From Clostridia bacterium (GTDB lineage: Bacteria > Bacillota > Clostridia > Christensenellales > Aristaeellaceae): DNA of 37,873 bases. The translations under genes were made by a program, and so were the position numbers. Where the stretch lies: positions 1 to 37,873 of the forward strand of contig JAUMVT010000020.1 of assembly GCA_030529995.1 (NCBI GenBank), given 5' to 3'. Below the pieces are notes generated by a model that worked only from the letters and a program-made list of their open reading frames with translations, did no database searches and was not told the DNA's origin. Shown here piece after piece: positions 1 to 7,248 of the stretch; position 1 is the first letter of the stretch; every line of letters starts with the position of its first letter.

Positions 1-48
1 AACAACAATGTCAACAACGACAATGGTTGTGTTCGCCCCGCTTCCCCT
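1..48 (+). repeat. 3' end of a DGR template repeat (TR), cut by the window edge
   Basis: In frame 1 the first codons read Asn-Asn-Asn-Val-Asn-Asn-Asp-Asn-Gly-Cys-Val-Arg-Pro. All the Asn codons are AAC or AAT, and a GC-rich tail (GTTCGCCCC) follows. This adenine-rich run ending in Asn-Gly...Arg-Pro is what the 3' end of template repeats of diversity-generating retroelements looks like, and a DGR-type reverse transcriptase begins about 255 nt downstream, the usual order. The 5' part of the repeat and the matching variable repeat are outside the window. The retained adenines favour the template copy over the mutated variable copy, but the variable copy cannot be excluded from one copy alone. 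Confidence 0.7.
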
Positions 49-59
49 TGCTTGCCTGA

Positions 60-280
60 AGTCCGTCCGTGCGAACGGCGGCCTGTGCCTTGGGGAGAAG
101 GAATACCGCTCCCTTTCGCAGGGATTCCCATGCAGCCGTGGAACACGACCGGCTGTATGCCCTCGGAAAATAGACCGACGGAGGCCCGGACGGCGGGTGA
201 AACAGACCGTCTTTCGTACATATGCCTTTGGGATGCGCAACCCTGCAAAGCGGCTGCGCATCCCCCGAGCGGTTTGTACA
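60..280 (+). ncRNA. Structured spacer RNA between DGR template repeat and reverse transcriptase
   Basis: Five consecutive hairpins can be drawn: CCGT/ACGG closing a GCGA tetraloop (67-78); GGAAT/ATTCC with inner CCCT/AGGG (100-128); a 10-bp stem with one G-U pair (129-138 with 150-159); GACGG/CCGTC (189-193 with 207-211); and a compound element with outer GTACA/TGTAC (216-220 with 275-279) and a perfect 10-bp inner stem GGGATGCGCA/TGCGCATCCC (230-239 with 255-264). In Bordetella phage BPP-1 the spacer after the template repeat is part of the RNA bound by the reverse transcriptase and accessory protein and is needed to prime cDNA. By position this spacer may do the same; that role is inferred. 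Confidence 0.6.
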
Positions 281-302
281 ATGCTTTTGTCATGAGGAAT
301 GT

Positions 303-1313
303 ATGAAGAAATTCGACTACGAGCAGATCTGCGATTTCGATCATCTCTATCAGGCATACAAGGTCTCCCGCCGCGGGAAGCGCACCACACGGGAGGTCAT
401 CCAGTTTGAAATGAACGCCGGTGCCGAGCTGTGCCGCCTGCAGGAAGAATTGCAGAGCGGCACCTATCGTATGCAGGAGTATTATCATTTCACCATTCAT
501 GATCCCAAAGTGCGGGAAATCTACGCCCTGCACTATCGGGATCGAATCGTTCAGCACAGCCTGTGTGACAATCTGCTGGCACCCTATTTCGAAAAGCATC
601 TAATCTACGATAACGCCGCCTGCCGTCAGGGTAAGGGCACCCTGTTTGCCATGAACCGCCTGAATGGCTTTCTGCATGAGCATTACCGGAAGTATGGCAC
701 GGAAGGCTACATCCTCAAATGCGATGTGCGCAAGTTCTTCGATAACATTGATCACGATCTTTTGAAATCGAGACTGGAACGTGTGGTAGACGACAAGCGA
801 ACCATCGATTTCCTTTACAATATTATCGACAGCTATGAAGTAACCACCGGCAAGGGCATTCCCATGGGGAATCAAACCAGCCAGTGGTTCGCTTTGTATT
901 ATCTTGATCCGCTGGATCGCCTGGTGAAGGAGAAGCTCCGCATCAAGCACTATACCCGCTACATGGATGACATGATTCTCATCCACCACAGCAAAGAGAT
1001 ACTAAATCATGCGCTGCAGGAAATGCGGGCACTCCTGTGTGATCTGCACCTGGCATTCAATGAGAAGACACAAGTGTTTCCCATCAAGCACGGCGTGGAA
1101 TACCTGGGCTGGCGCTTCTATCTGACCGATACAGGCGCCGTGATTCGTCGGCTGAGGACGCACAGCAAACTTCGCTGGCGGCACCGTATGCGGAAACTGA
1201 ACCGTGCGTGCGCCGCAGGGCAGATGACAGCGGCAAAATTGCAGGAGTCCATTGTCAGCTACAAGAATCATATGAGCTACGGCAATACGTGGAGGATGTA
1301 CAACGAACTATGA
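303..1313 (+). CDS. DGR-type reverse transcriptase
   Basis: This 336-residue RNA-directed DNA polymerase would copy a template-repeat RNA into adenine-mutagenised cDNA that replaces the variable repeat of a target gene. Visible motifs are the first catalytic Asp in CDVRKFFDNIDH (Asp about 141), GNQTSQ (about 189-194) and YMDD (about 220-223), then the K..G.EYLGWRF thumb-proximal region. GNxxSQ in place of the QGxxxSP typical of group II intron and retron enzymes is the diagnostic DGR signature. No maturase or endonuclease domain follows. The start at 303 is chosen because MKKFDYEQ is the natural N terminus and GAGG lies about 7 nt upstream; the frame is open further upstream, but through the spacer. 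No avd gene is visible and would have to be upstream. The next gene, proC, has its own promoter, so the retroelement ends here. Confidence 0.88.
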   Translation: MKKFDYEQICDFDHLYQAYKVSRRGKRTTREVIQFEMNAGAELCRLQEELQSGTYRMQEYYHFTIHDPKVREIYALHYRDRIVQHSLCDNLLAPYFEKHLIYDNAACRQGKGTLFAMNRLNGFLHEHYRKYGTEGYILKCDVRKFFDNIDHDLLKSRLERVVDDKRTIDFLYNIIDSYEVTTGKGIPMGNQTSQWFALYYLDPLDRLVKEKLRIKHYTRYMDDMILIHHSKEILNHALQEMRALLCDLHLAFNEKTQVFPIKHGVEYLGWRFYLTDTGAVIRRLRTHSKLRWRHRMRKLNRACAAGQMTAAKLQESIVSYKNHMSYGNTWRMYNEL

Positions 1314-1388
1314 AGCAAAGGACATATCAATTTGTCACGAGTTTTTTGACTTGTTTTCTCAAGACATCTTTCATTTCGCCTTTCATCA

Positions 1389-1397
1389 TGCTATAAT
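1389..1397 (+). promoter_or_regulatory. Extended -10 promoter for proC-rnhA
   Basis: TGC-TATAAT at 1389-1397 is a perfect -10 box with the extended TGn element. The -35 region (about 1369-1374, TTTCAT) is poor, as is common with extended -10 promoters. It lies 38 nt before the proC start, after the reverse transcriptase stop. Confidence 0.7.
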
Positions 1398-1434
1398 AGC
1401 ACAGGAAACGGAACCACTGAGGAGGCTGGGGAAA

Positions 1435-2241
1435 ATGCGTCAGGTTGGTTTGATTGGTGCAGGTAACATGGGCAGTGCCATTCTGCACGGTGTTGTGGCA
1501 GACGGATCCATTCGGGCGGCACAGTTGATGGTTTATGATACAAATCAGAAAAAAACGTCCGACCTTGCCAATGAGCTTCCTGGACTCAGGGTTGCCTTGG
1601 ATGGCAATGACCTGGCTCGTCAGTGTGATGTGATTGTGCTGGCGGTAAAGCCCCAGTTTATGATGGGCGTTATTGACGGCATTCGCAACAGCCTAAATGG
1701 GAAAGCAGTGATTTCCATCGCTGCAGGCTGGACGGTTGCCATGCTGGCTGATGCCTTGGACGGCACGGGCGCTACCTATCTGCGGGTTATGCCGAACACG
1801 CCGGCCATGGTAGGGGAGGGCATGACGGCTCTTTGCGATGATTCTACGTTCAGCAAGGAAGATTTCGCCTTTGCCAAGAGCCTTTTTGATGCTCTGGGGC
1901 GGACGGTTGTACTGCCGGAGCGGCTTTTCGATGGCGTTACGGCCATCAGCGGTTCCAGCCCTGCCTATGTGTTCATGATGATTGAGGCCATGGCAGATGC
2001 AGGCGTGAAGGAAGGGCTGCCTCGGGCGTGCGCCTATGAGATGGCCGCACAGGCGGTGCTTGGCTCCGCTTTGATGGTGCTTTCGTCTGGTACGCACCCG
2101 GCCGCATTAAAAGACGCTGTGTGTTCGCCTGCCGGCACCACCATCGATGCCGTTGAAGTGCTGGAAAAGAAGGGGTTCCGCTCTGCCATTATGGACGCAA
2201 TGGCCGCGTGTGCCGAAAAATCCCGTGCAATGTCAAAATAA
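1435..2241 (+). CDS. proC: Pyrroline-5-carboxylate reductase
   Basis: This 268-residue cytosolic enzyme reduces 1-pyrroline-5-carboxylate to proline with NAD(P)H, the last step of proline synthesis. The N-terminal Rossmann fold has GAGNMGSAI (about residues 8-16). The MPNTPAMVGEGMTAL segment and the family signature region ISGSSPAYVFMMIEAMADAG with the downstream CSPAGTTIDAV are all present. Length is normal for the family. The start at 1435 has GGAGG at 1421-1425, 9 nt upstream; upstream in-frame codons overlap the promoter. rnhA follows after 15 nt, so the two are probably co-transcribed. No other proline genes are nearby. Confidence 0.95.
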   Translation: MRQVGLIGAGNMGSAILHGVVADGSIRAAQLMVYDTNQKKTSDLANELPGLRVALDGNDLARQCDVIVLAVKPQFMMGVIDGIRNSLNGKAVISIAAGWTVAMLADALDGTGATYLRVMPNTPAMVGEGMTALCDDSTFSKEDFAFAKSLFDALGRTVVLPERLFDGVTAISGSSPAYVFMMIEAMADAGVKEGLPRACAYEMAAQAVLGSALMVLSSGTHPAALKDAVCSPAGTTIDAVEVLEKKGFRSAIMDAMAACAEKSRAMSK

Positions 2242-2256
2242 GGAGCATGTACCGAC

Positions 2257-2742
2257 ATGAGTGAACAGCCCCGTAAGCAAGTCAATATTTACACGGATGG
2301 CGCATGCTCCGGTAATCCGGGCCCGGGTGGATGGGGATGCATTCTGGAATTCGGCCCTCATCGAAAGGAAATGAGCGGCTATGTTGCAGGCACCACCAAT
2401 AACCGTATGGAACTGTTTGCGGCCATCAGCGCATTGGGCGCACTGAAAGAGCCTTGCGATGTGAAGCTGTACTCGGACAGTAATTATTTGGTGCAGGCTT
2501 TTAATGATCATTGGCTGGACAGCTGGGTCAAAAGGGGATGGAAGACCTCCACCGGCGCGCCTGTAGAAAACAAGGATCTGTGGTTGATTCTGCTGACACA
2601 GACCAAGAAACATCATGTGACTTTTATCAAAGTCAAGGGGCATGCGGATCATCCCGAAAATAATCGCTGCGATGCTTTGGCCACGGGAGCCATTGAAGAG
2701 TATCGGCGAATCAACAGTCCCGGTGAAGAGGAGAAGAAATAA
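2257..2742 (+). CDS. rnhA: Ribonuclease HI
   Basis: This 161-residue enzyme degrades the RNA strand of RNA-DNA hybrids (primer removal, R-loops). The DEDD catalytic set is visible: Asp in YTDGACSGNPGPGGWG, Glu in NNRMELFAAI, Asp in YSDSNYLV, and Asp in NNRCDALA near residue 145. The basic WVKRGWK segment fits the handle region of the HI type. The start MSEQPRKQ is preceded by AAGGAG about 10 nt upstream. It sits 15 nt after proC in a likely bicistronic unit. Confidence 0.95.
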   Translation: MSEQPRKQVNIYTDGACSGNPGPGGWGCILEFGPHRKEMSGYVAGTTNNRMELFAAISALGALKEPCDVKLYSDSNYLVQAFNDHWLDSWVKRGWKTSTGAPVENKDLWLILLTQTKKHHVTFIKVKGHADHPENNRCDALATGAIEEYRRINSPGEEEKK

Positions 2743-2770
2743 AGCGCTGCCCTATGTATAAGTGCCAAAC

Positions 2771-2798
2771 TTGATGCAGGGGGAGAGGAATGTATGGT
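2771..2798 (+). promoter_or_regulatory. Possible promoter for the XerS-like recombinase
   Basis: TTGATG (2771-2776), a 16-nt spacer and TATGGT (2793-2798) form a moderate sigma-A-type promoter just upstream of the palindromic site. An alternative -10, TATAAC (2811-2816), overlaps the left arm of that palindrome, so recombinase binding could repress its own promoter. This is inference. Confidence 0.35.
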
Positions 2799-2813
2799 TC
2801 TTTGAATTTCTAT

Positions 2814-2847
2814 AACTATTCGCTAAACCTTAGTTTCACGAATAGTT
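2814..2847. repeat. 34-bp palindromic site, candidate dif-like recombination site
   Basis: Outer arms AACTATTCG (2814-2822) and CGAATAGTT (2839-2847) are perfect inverted repeats. Inside them AAAC (2825-2828) and GTTT (2833-2836) flank a 4-nt centre, with 2-nt mismatched steps between outer and inner arms. The total of 34 bp and the two-arm layout fit a tyrosine-recombinase core site. The site ends 28 nt before the start codon of a XerS-like recombinase, and streptococcal difSL is likewise located next to xerS. It is not a terminator: no T tract follows. Confidence 0.5.
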
Positions 2848-2875
2848 GTCGTAAAAAGAAAGGGGGTTTGGCAAG

Positions 2876-4024
2876 ATGGCTGACTTTTCATATCGGGACC
2901 AGGTCGATGCGGCACGGATCATTCAAATTCGTGAAATCTGCCGGGATCTGCCGCCGGCTTGCTACGATTTTATTTCTGCCATTACGGTAACAACCGGTAC
3001 ATTTACTCGGCTGGCCTATGCCATGGATCTGCGTACGTTCTTTCATTTTCTGCAAACGGAACGTGTGGCTTTCTCCCATAAGCCGCTGTATCTTTTTAAG
3101 GATGAAGACTTGGCCGCCGTTTCTCAGAGCGATTTGGCTGCTTACGTGGACTACTTAACGTTGTACTATAAAAATGACAGCGTCGATCAGTCGCACCCGT
3201 TAAAACCCTTGGTAAATCACGAACTGGCCATCAAGAGAAAGCTTTGCTCCCTGCGCGCCTTCTATGACTACTTGTTTATGAATCAGCGAGTACCTTCTAA
3301 CGTTACGCAGCTGATTGCACTACCCAAGGTTCACGAAAAGCCTATCATTCGCCTGTCTGAATCAGAAATGTCACGGCTATTATCTGTTGCGGCAACCGGT
3401 GAAAAATTGACTGCACGGCAGCAACAGTACCAAAAGCTGACAATGAAGCGTGATTATGCCATGCTGTCTCTTTTCCTCGGAACCGGCATACGTGTATCCG
3501 AGTGTGTCAGTCTCAATATCGCTGATATCAATTTGGAGGATCATGCTTTTCTGGTAACTCGCAAGGGCGGCAATCAGGTGATGTTGTATTTTCCTGACGA
3601 GGTGGCAGAAGCACTGAATGCTTATCTGGAGGAAAGGAACAAAATCGAGGCGCTGCCCGGACACGAAGATGCGCTCTTCCTCTCTCTGCAGCGGCGGCGC
3701 ATCACCCAGCGTGCCGTTCAGCAGCTGGTGAAGAAGTATGCCGCCGTTGCAGCGCCGCTGAAGCCGAAAATCAGCCCTCACAAGCTCCGCAGCACGTTTG
3801 CAACCAATCTGTACAGCGCTACCGGCGATATTTATCTTGTTGCGGATGTGCTTGGGCATTCCTCCGTGGAAACCACCAGAAAGCATTACGCCGACATGCG
3901 GGAGGAGCATCGGCGGAACGCCGTCAATTATGTGAAGCTCTCCGGGCAAAAAGAAACCGCTGCCTCCGATTCGTCGGAAGACAGCGGTACGGCTTTGAAG
4001 AAAGAATCGACTGACAAAAAGTGA
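2876..4024 (+). CDS. XerS-like tyrosine recombinase
   Basis: This 382-residue site-specific recombinase has an N-terminal SAM-like core-binding domain (about 30-150) and a C-terminal catalytic domain (about 170-360). Catalytic positions seen are Arg in GTGIRVSEC, Lys in TRKGG, His-x-x-Arg in SPHKLRSTFAT (Ser replaces the frequent second His after Arg), GHSS and the nucleophile Tyr in RKHYADM. The N-terminal segment with a run of aromatic residues (CYDFISAI...FTRLAYAMDLRTFFHFL) and the greater length resemble XerS rather than XerC/XerD; this is by recollection of family features. The start at 2876 is preceded by AAAGGGGG (spacing about 11). A 34-bp palindrome lies just upstream. Likely roles are chromosome dimer resolution by a single recombinase, or integration or inversion. 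The C-terminal tail (about 365-382) is acidic and Lys-rich and carries the terminator of the convergent gene. Confidence 0.82.
   Translation: MADFSYRDQVDAARIIQIREICRDLPPACYDFISAITVTTGTFTRLAYAMDLRTFFHFLQTERVAFSHKPLYLFKDEDLAAVSQSDLAAYVDYLTLYYKNDSVDQSHPLKPLVNHELAIKRKLCSLRAFYDYLFMNQRVPSNVTQLIALPKVHEKPIIRLSESEMSRLLSVAATGEKLTARQQQYQKLTMKRDYAMLSLFLGTGIRVSECVSLNIADINLEDHAFLVTRKGGNQVMLYFPDEVAEALNAYLEERNKIEALPGHEDALFLSLQRRRITQRAVQQLVKKYAAVAAPLKPKISPHKLRSTFATNLYSATGDIYLVADVLGHSSVETTRKHYADMREEHRRNAVNYVKLSGQKETAASDSSEDSGTALKKESTDKK
3946..3988 (-). terminator. Intrinsic terminator of the minus-strand Cys-rich gene, inside the recombinase gene
   Basis: Read on the minus strand, ACCGCTG...CAGCGGT (arms 3982-3988 and 3956-3962) with inner CCGA/TCGG forms a hairpin followed by TTTCTTTTTG (3955-3946). 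It lies about 37 nt past the stop of the 66-residue gene and within the last codons of the convergent recombinase gene. The plus strand has no T tract there. Confidence 0.65.
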
Positions 4025-4225
4025 TTATGCCTTGTCTCCGTGCTTGCGAAGAAATTCGCTTTCCAATTCGATATCGTCCACTGCAATGGCTCGATATTCT
4101 TCATCGCCGCGGATGCACTTCATACAATTATCACAAATTTTGCTGGGATCCAGGTCGCATCGGTCACATTCGCCACAGCCAATGCACACCCGGTCATACA
4201 AAACACATTGCTTCTGCTCCTTCAT
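4025..4225 (-). CDS. Small cysteine-rich, ferredoxin-like protein of unknown function
   Basis: This 66-residue protein has about eight cysteines. The core is CIGCGECDRCD (Cys-x2-Cys-x2-Cys-x2-Cys) followed within a few residues by CDNCMKC, then an acidic C-terminal half without cysteines. The spacing could hold an iron-sulfur cluster or zinc, but it is not a standard 2[4Fe-4S] ferredoxin, because the usual Pro after the last Cys is missing. The start at 4225 is set by a perfect AGGAGG 8 nt upstream; the frame is open a little further but through the promoter. It is monocistronic, with a strong promoter (4248-4276) and its own terminator, convergent to the recombinase gene. The real function is not known to me. 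Confidence 0.8.
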   Translation of the reverse strand: MKEQKQCVLYDRVCIGCGECDRCDLDPSKICDNCMKCIRGDEEYRAIAVDDIELESEFLRKHGDKA

Positions 4226-4247
4226 TTGATTACCTCCTGCGAACATT

Positions 4248-4276
4248 ATTATAGCACAGCTTTCCCCGCACTGCAA
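4248..4276 (-). promoter_or_regulatory. Promoter of the small Cys-rich gene
   Basis: On the minus strand TTGCAG (4276-4271), a 17-nt spacer and TATAAT (4253-4248) preceded by TGC form an extended -10 promoter. The transcript would start about 15-20 nt before the start codon. Confidence 0.75.
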
Positions 4277-4321
4277 TGCGGCGGAAGCGGCTCTTCACAG
4301 CTTTTCCGGCAAGAAAAAAGC

Positions 4322-4350
4322 TTGTCAATCCGCATAAAATCAGCTATGAT
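4322..4350 (+). promoter_or_regulatory. Promoter of lepA
   Basis: TTGTCA (4322-4327), a 17-nt spacer and TATGAT (4345-4350) lie 43 nt before the lepA start codon. It is divergent from the Cys-rich gene promoter, so both are packed in about 100 bp. Confidence 0.75.
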
Positions 4351-4392
4351 AAACAGGTGAAATTTCTTCCCACAGTCATGGAGGGATTATTT

Positions 4393-6198
4393 TTGGCAAA
4401 CGACAGACTGAGTAAGATTCGCAATTTTTGCATCATTGCCCATATTGATCACGGCAAGTCCACCTTGGCGGACCGTATTCTGGAAATGACCGGCGTTTTC
4501 CAGCAGCGCGAGATGGTTGACCAGATTCTCGACAGTATGGAGCTGGAGCGTGAGCGCGGCATCACCATCAAGAGTAAAGCCGTGCGCATGCAGTACAAAG
4601 CTAAGGATGGAGAGACCTATACTCTGAACCTGATTGATACTCCCGGTCATGTTGACTTTACCTATGAAGTCAGCCGTGCGTTGGCTGCCTGCGAAGGGGC
4701 ATTGCTGGTGGTCGATGCCACCCAGGGCATCGAAGCCCAAACCTTGGCCAATTGCTACATGGCACTGGATCATGATCTGGAAATCATTCCGGTAATCAAC
4801 AAAATTGACTTGCCTTCCGCTCAGCCGGAGGAAGTGCGGAATGAAATCGAGGAAGTCATCGGCCTTGATGCGTCGGAGGCTCCCTGCATTTCCGCTAAAA
4901 CAGGCTTGAACGTAGGCGACGTGCTGGAGGCCATCGTCAAGTTTATTCCTGCGCCCACGGGCGATGATGAGGCTCCCCTGCAGGCACTGATTTTTGATGC
5001 CTTCTATGATAATTATCGAGGTGCCATCTGCTTTGTTCGTGTCAAGCAGGGCTGCCTGAAAGCAGGCATGCGGATGCGGCTTATGGCCACCGGCGGTGAG
5101 TTCGATATTGTGGAAGTAGGCACCTTTGCACCGGGGTATCAGCCTTGTCAGTGCCTTCTGCCCGGCGATGTTGGCTACGTGGCTGCCTCCATTAAGGATG
5201 TGCGTGATACCCGTGTAGGCGATACCATCACGGATGCTGCACGTCCCGCCGAGGAGCCCCTTCCCGGCTATCGTCACGTAACACCTATGGTGTACTGCGG
5301 CATTTATCCGGCAGACGGAGCAGACTATCCTGCCCTGAAGGATGCACTGGAAAAGCTGCGGATGAATGACGCTTCCCTTTCCTTTGACCCGGAGACATCC
5401 GTGGCGCTGGGCTACGGCTTCCGCTGCGGTTTTCTGGGACTGCTGCACATGGACATCATTACCACACGGCTGGAGCGGGAGTTTGACCTGAACCTTGTGA
5501 CCACCGCCCCCAGTGTTATTTATCACGTGACAAAAACGGACGGGTCTATGGTGGAAATTGATAACCCCTCCAATCTGCCGCCTATTACGGAAGTCGCCGC
5601 CATGGAAGAACCTTTCGTGCACGCAACCATCTATACACCGCAGGATTCCGTGGGTACGCTGATGGATCTGTGCAAAGACAAGCGCGGTATTTTCCTGGAT
5701 ATGCAGTACGAGGGTAACCGTGTCATGCTCAATTACGACATTCCCCTGAACGAAATCATTTTCGATTTCTTTGATCAGGTGAAGAGCCGGAGCCGGGGAT
5801 ATGCGTCCTTCGATTATGAATTGAAGGATTACCGGGAAAGCGACCTGGTTAAGCTGGATATTCTGCTGAACGGGGATATCTGCGATGCTTTCTCCATTAT
5901 CGTTCACCGTGATAAGGCCTATGCAAGAGGACGGAGCATTTGCGAAAAGCTGAAGGATGTAATTCCGCGGCAGATGTTTGAAATACCCGTTCAGGCTGCA
6001 ATTGGCGGAAAAGTGATTGCCAGAGAAACCGTGAAGGCCATGCGCAAGGACGTGCTGGCCAAATGCTACGGCGGTGACATTACCCGGAAAAAGAAGCTGC
6101 TGGAGAAGCAGAAGGAAGGCAAGAAGCGGATGCGCCAGTTCGGTACTGTACAGGTACCCAGCGAAGCATTCCTGGCCGTCCTGAAGATGGATCAATGA
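4393..6198 (+). CDS. lepA: Elongation factor 4 (translational GTPase LepA)
   Basis: This 601-residue ribosome-associated GTPase acts on stalled or mistranslocated elongation complexes. The G domain shows AHIDHGKST (about 13-21), [15 protein letters not shown] and NKID, then domains II, III and V. The LepA-specific C-terminal domain ends in [16 protein letters not shown]...[13 protein letters not shown]. Length is typical (about 600). I prefer a TTG start at 4393 giving (M)[11 protein letters not shown], because GGAGGG (4380-4385) sits 7 nt upstream. The ATG at 4378 lacks such a site and overlaps it. The stop overlaps the next gene by ATGA. In many Bacillota lepA precedes hemW; here two genes intervene. 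Confidence 0.96.
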   Translation: MANDRLSKIRNFCIIAHIDHGKSTLADRILEMTGVFQQREMVDQILDSMELERERGITIKSKAVRMQYKAKDGETYTLNLIDTPGHVDFTYEVSRALAACEGALLVVDATQGIEAQTLANCYMALDHDLEIIPVINKIDLPSAQPEEVRNEIEEVIGLDASEAPCISAKTGLNVGDVLEAIVKFIPAPTGDDEAPLQALIFDAFYDNYRGAICFVRVKQGCLKAGMRMRLMATGGEFDIVEVGTFAPGYQPCQCLLPGDVGYVAASIKDVRDTRVGDTITDAARPAEEPLPGYRHVTPMVYCGIYPADGADYPALKDALEKLRMNDASLSFDPETSVALGYGFRCGFLGLLHMDIITTRLEREFDLNLVTTAPSVIYHVTKTDGSMVEIDNPSNLPPITEVAAMEEPFVHATIYTPQDSVGTLMDLCKDKRGIFLDMQYEGNRVMLNYDIPLNEIIFDFFDQVKSRSRGYASFDYELKDYRESDLVKLDILLNGDICDAFSIIVHRDKAYARGRSICEKLKDVIPRQMFEIPVQAAIGGKVIARETVKAMRKDVLAKCYGGDITRKKKLLEKQKEGKKRMRQFGTVQVPSEAFLAVLKMDQ

Positions 6199-6830
6199 GC
6201 GCTGCTGTTTTTCGCCTGTCAACCCGGCTACGCATTTGTCAGCCCGCGCGGATTCGCCGTCTTGCCGTTGCTCCTGAGCAGCGGCAGATGACGGTGTGCT
6301 TCACCGGGCATCGACAGCTGGCTGATCAAGAGGCGGATGCCGTATCCGCAAAACTGGATCTTTTGCTGCCCAAGCTGTACCGGCAGGGCTATCGGCGCTT
6401 TCTGTGCGGCGGTGCTCTGGGGTTCGACACGCTGGCCGCAGAGGCAGTCATGCGCCTGCAAGCAATGTATGCCGATGCCATGCTGGTCATGGCAATTCCC
6501 TGCGCTACCCAAGCCATGCGTTGGAATGAGGCAGATACACGCCGATATGAGCAAATTTTGTATGCCGCCGACGAAACTCACGTGCTCTCCCCTGCTTATT
6601 ATAACGGATGCATGATGGTGCGGAATCGTTTCATGGTGGATCGATCCGCCTTGTGTGTCTGTTACCTGAACAAAATGAAGGGCGGCACCATGTCAACCGT
6701 AGCCTACGCTGTACAGGAAAAGCTTTCCGTACTTAACTTGGCCATGGCTGAGGATGATGCCGCCTCTCCTGAGCAGCATACGAGCCTTACTGCCGCTGGA
6801 GCAGATCCAAGTGGCTCTCTTCGTTTTTGA
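6195..6830 (+). CDS. YpsA-like SLOG-domain protein (DUF1273)
   Basis: This 211-residue protein carries the nucleotide-binding SLOG Rossmann-like fold, related to DprA/LOG proteins. Motifs are [10 protein letters not shown] (about 32-41), the [15 protein letters not shown] loop (about 73-87), a Trp in QAMRWNEAD, and the end region MVDRS...[17 protein letters not shown]. YpsA homologues have been linked to cell division and stress, but the ligand and mechanism are not settled. The start at 6195 overlaps the lepA stop (ATGA), suggesting translational coupling; an internal ATG at 6288, just before the conserved TVCFTGHR, is the alternative and would match the usual family length better. The last 44 nt overlap the 3' end of the convergent DUF1622 gene. 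Confidence 0.85.
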   Translation: MSAAVFRLSTRLRICQPARIRRLAVAPEQRQMTVCFTGHRQLADQEADAVSAKLDLLLPKLYRQGYRRFLCGGALGFDTLAAEAVMRLQAMYADAMLVMAIPCATQAMRWNEADTRRYEQILYAADETHVLSPAYYNGCMMVRNRFMVDRSALCVCYLNKMKGGTMSTVAYAVQEKLSVLNLAMAEDDAASPEQHTSLTAAGADPSGSLRF

Positions 6831-7137
6831 TTTCCCAGTGGAGCAGCAGGGTCAGCAATCCGCGCAGGGCAATGACTGCACCAAGAATGCCCAGCTCATT
6901 CCAATCCCGAGCCAGCACGGTACGCAGCACTTCCCCACCCAGCTTAAATTCCAAAGCTAGGGCGATCCCCTGTGCCAGCTTTAGCCGCTCGTGGGGATCT
7001 TTGCGGAAATAGCCGATGACACCCTTCACAGCGGTAATCATCAGGATCATGATACCTGCTAACTCTGTCAGCCGAATGCCGATTTCCGCCGTATACTTGA
7101 CCAAGTTCTCCAGGAAATTCACAACTGCTTCCATCAT
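6787..7137 (-). CDS. DUF1622 family membrane protein
   Basis: This 116-residue integral membrane protein has three predicted hydrophobic segments (about 22-45, a weaker one around 55-70, and about 80-100). The pattern of an Arg/Lys-rich loop, [42 protein letters not shown] matches DUF1622, a family without known function. The start at 7137 has AGGAGG 4 nt upstream; a second ATG at 7134 has better spacing (7 nt) and may be the real one. It is divergent from hemW, with a perfect inverted repeat just upstream. Its 3' end overlaps the convergent YpsA-like gene by 44 nt. Confidence 0.85.
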   Translation of the reverse strand: MMEAVVNFLENLVKYTAEIGIRLTELAGIMILMITAVKGVIGYFRKDPHERLKLAQGIALALEFKLGGEVLRTVLARDWNELGILGAVIALRGLLTLLLHWEIKNEESHLDLLQRQ

Positions 7138-7146
7138 GTGCCTCCT

Positions 7147-7165
7147 GACCTGAAGCGTTCAGGTC
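7147..7165. repeat. Inverted repeat between divergent DUF1622 and hemW genes
   Basis: GACCTGAA and TTCAGGTC are perfect 8-bp arms around a 3-nt centre. The repeat lies 10 nt from the DUF1622 start, immediately upstream of its Shine-Dalgarno sequence. It could be an operator or an RNA hairpin near the ribosome binding site. No T tract follows on either strand, so it is not a terminator. Confidence 0.5.
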
Positions 7166-7248
7166 TTCATACTTTCATTGGCCGAAGCCTTTCCTCTAGT
7201 GTACACGATATCCCACAAAAATGCACGGATTTTTTTCGGAGAATTTGC

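Noticed and set aside
8..295. Small open frames over the left-edge repeat and spacer
   Set aside because: The region folds into consecutive hairpins and starts with a template-type repeat; no ribosome binding site or protein similarity supports translation. The continuous frame 1 is reported as a finding only.
2790..2990. 66-codon frame upstream of and overlapping the recombinase start
   Set aside because: It runs through the palindromic site and into the recombinase in another frame; its only support is a poorly spaced purine-rich site.
4387..6222. Open frame of 611 codons on the - strand
   Set aside because: Antisense shadow of lepA with no recognisable motif and no ribosome binding site.
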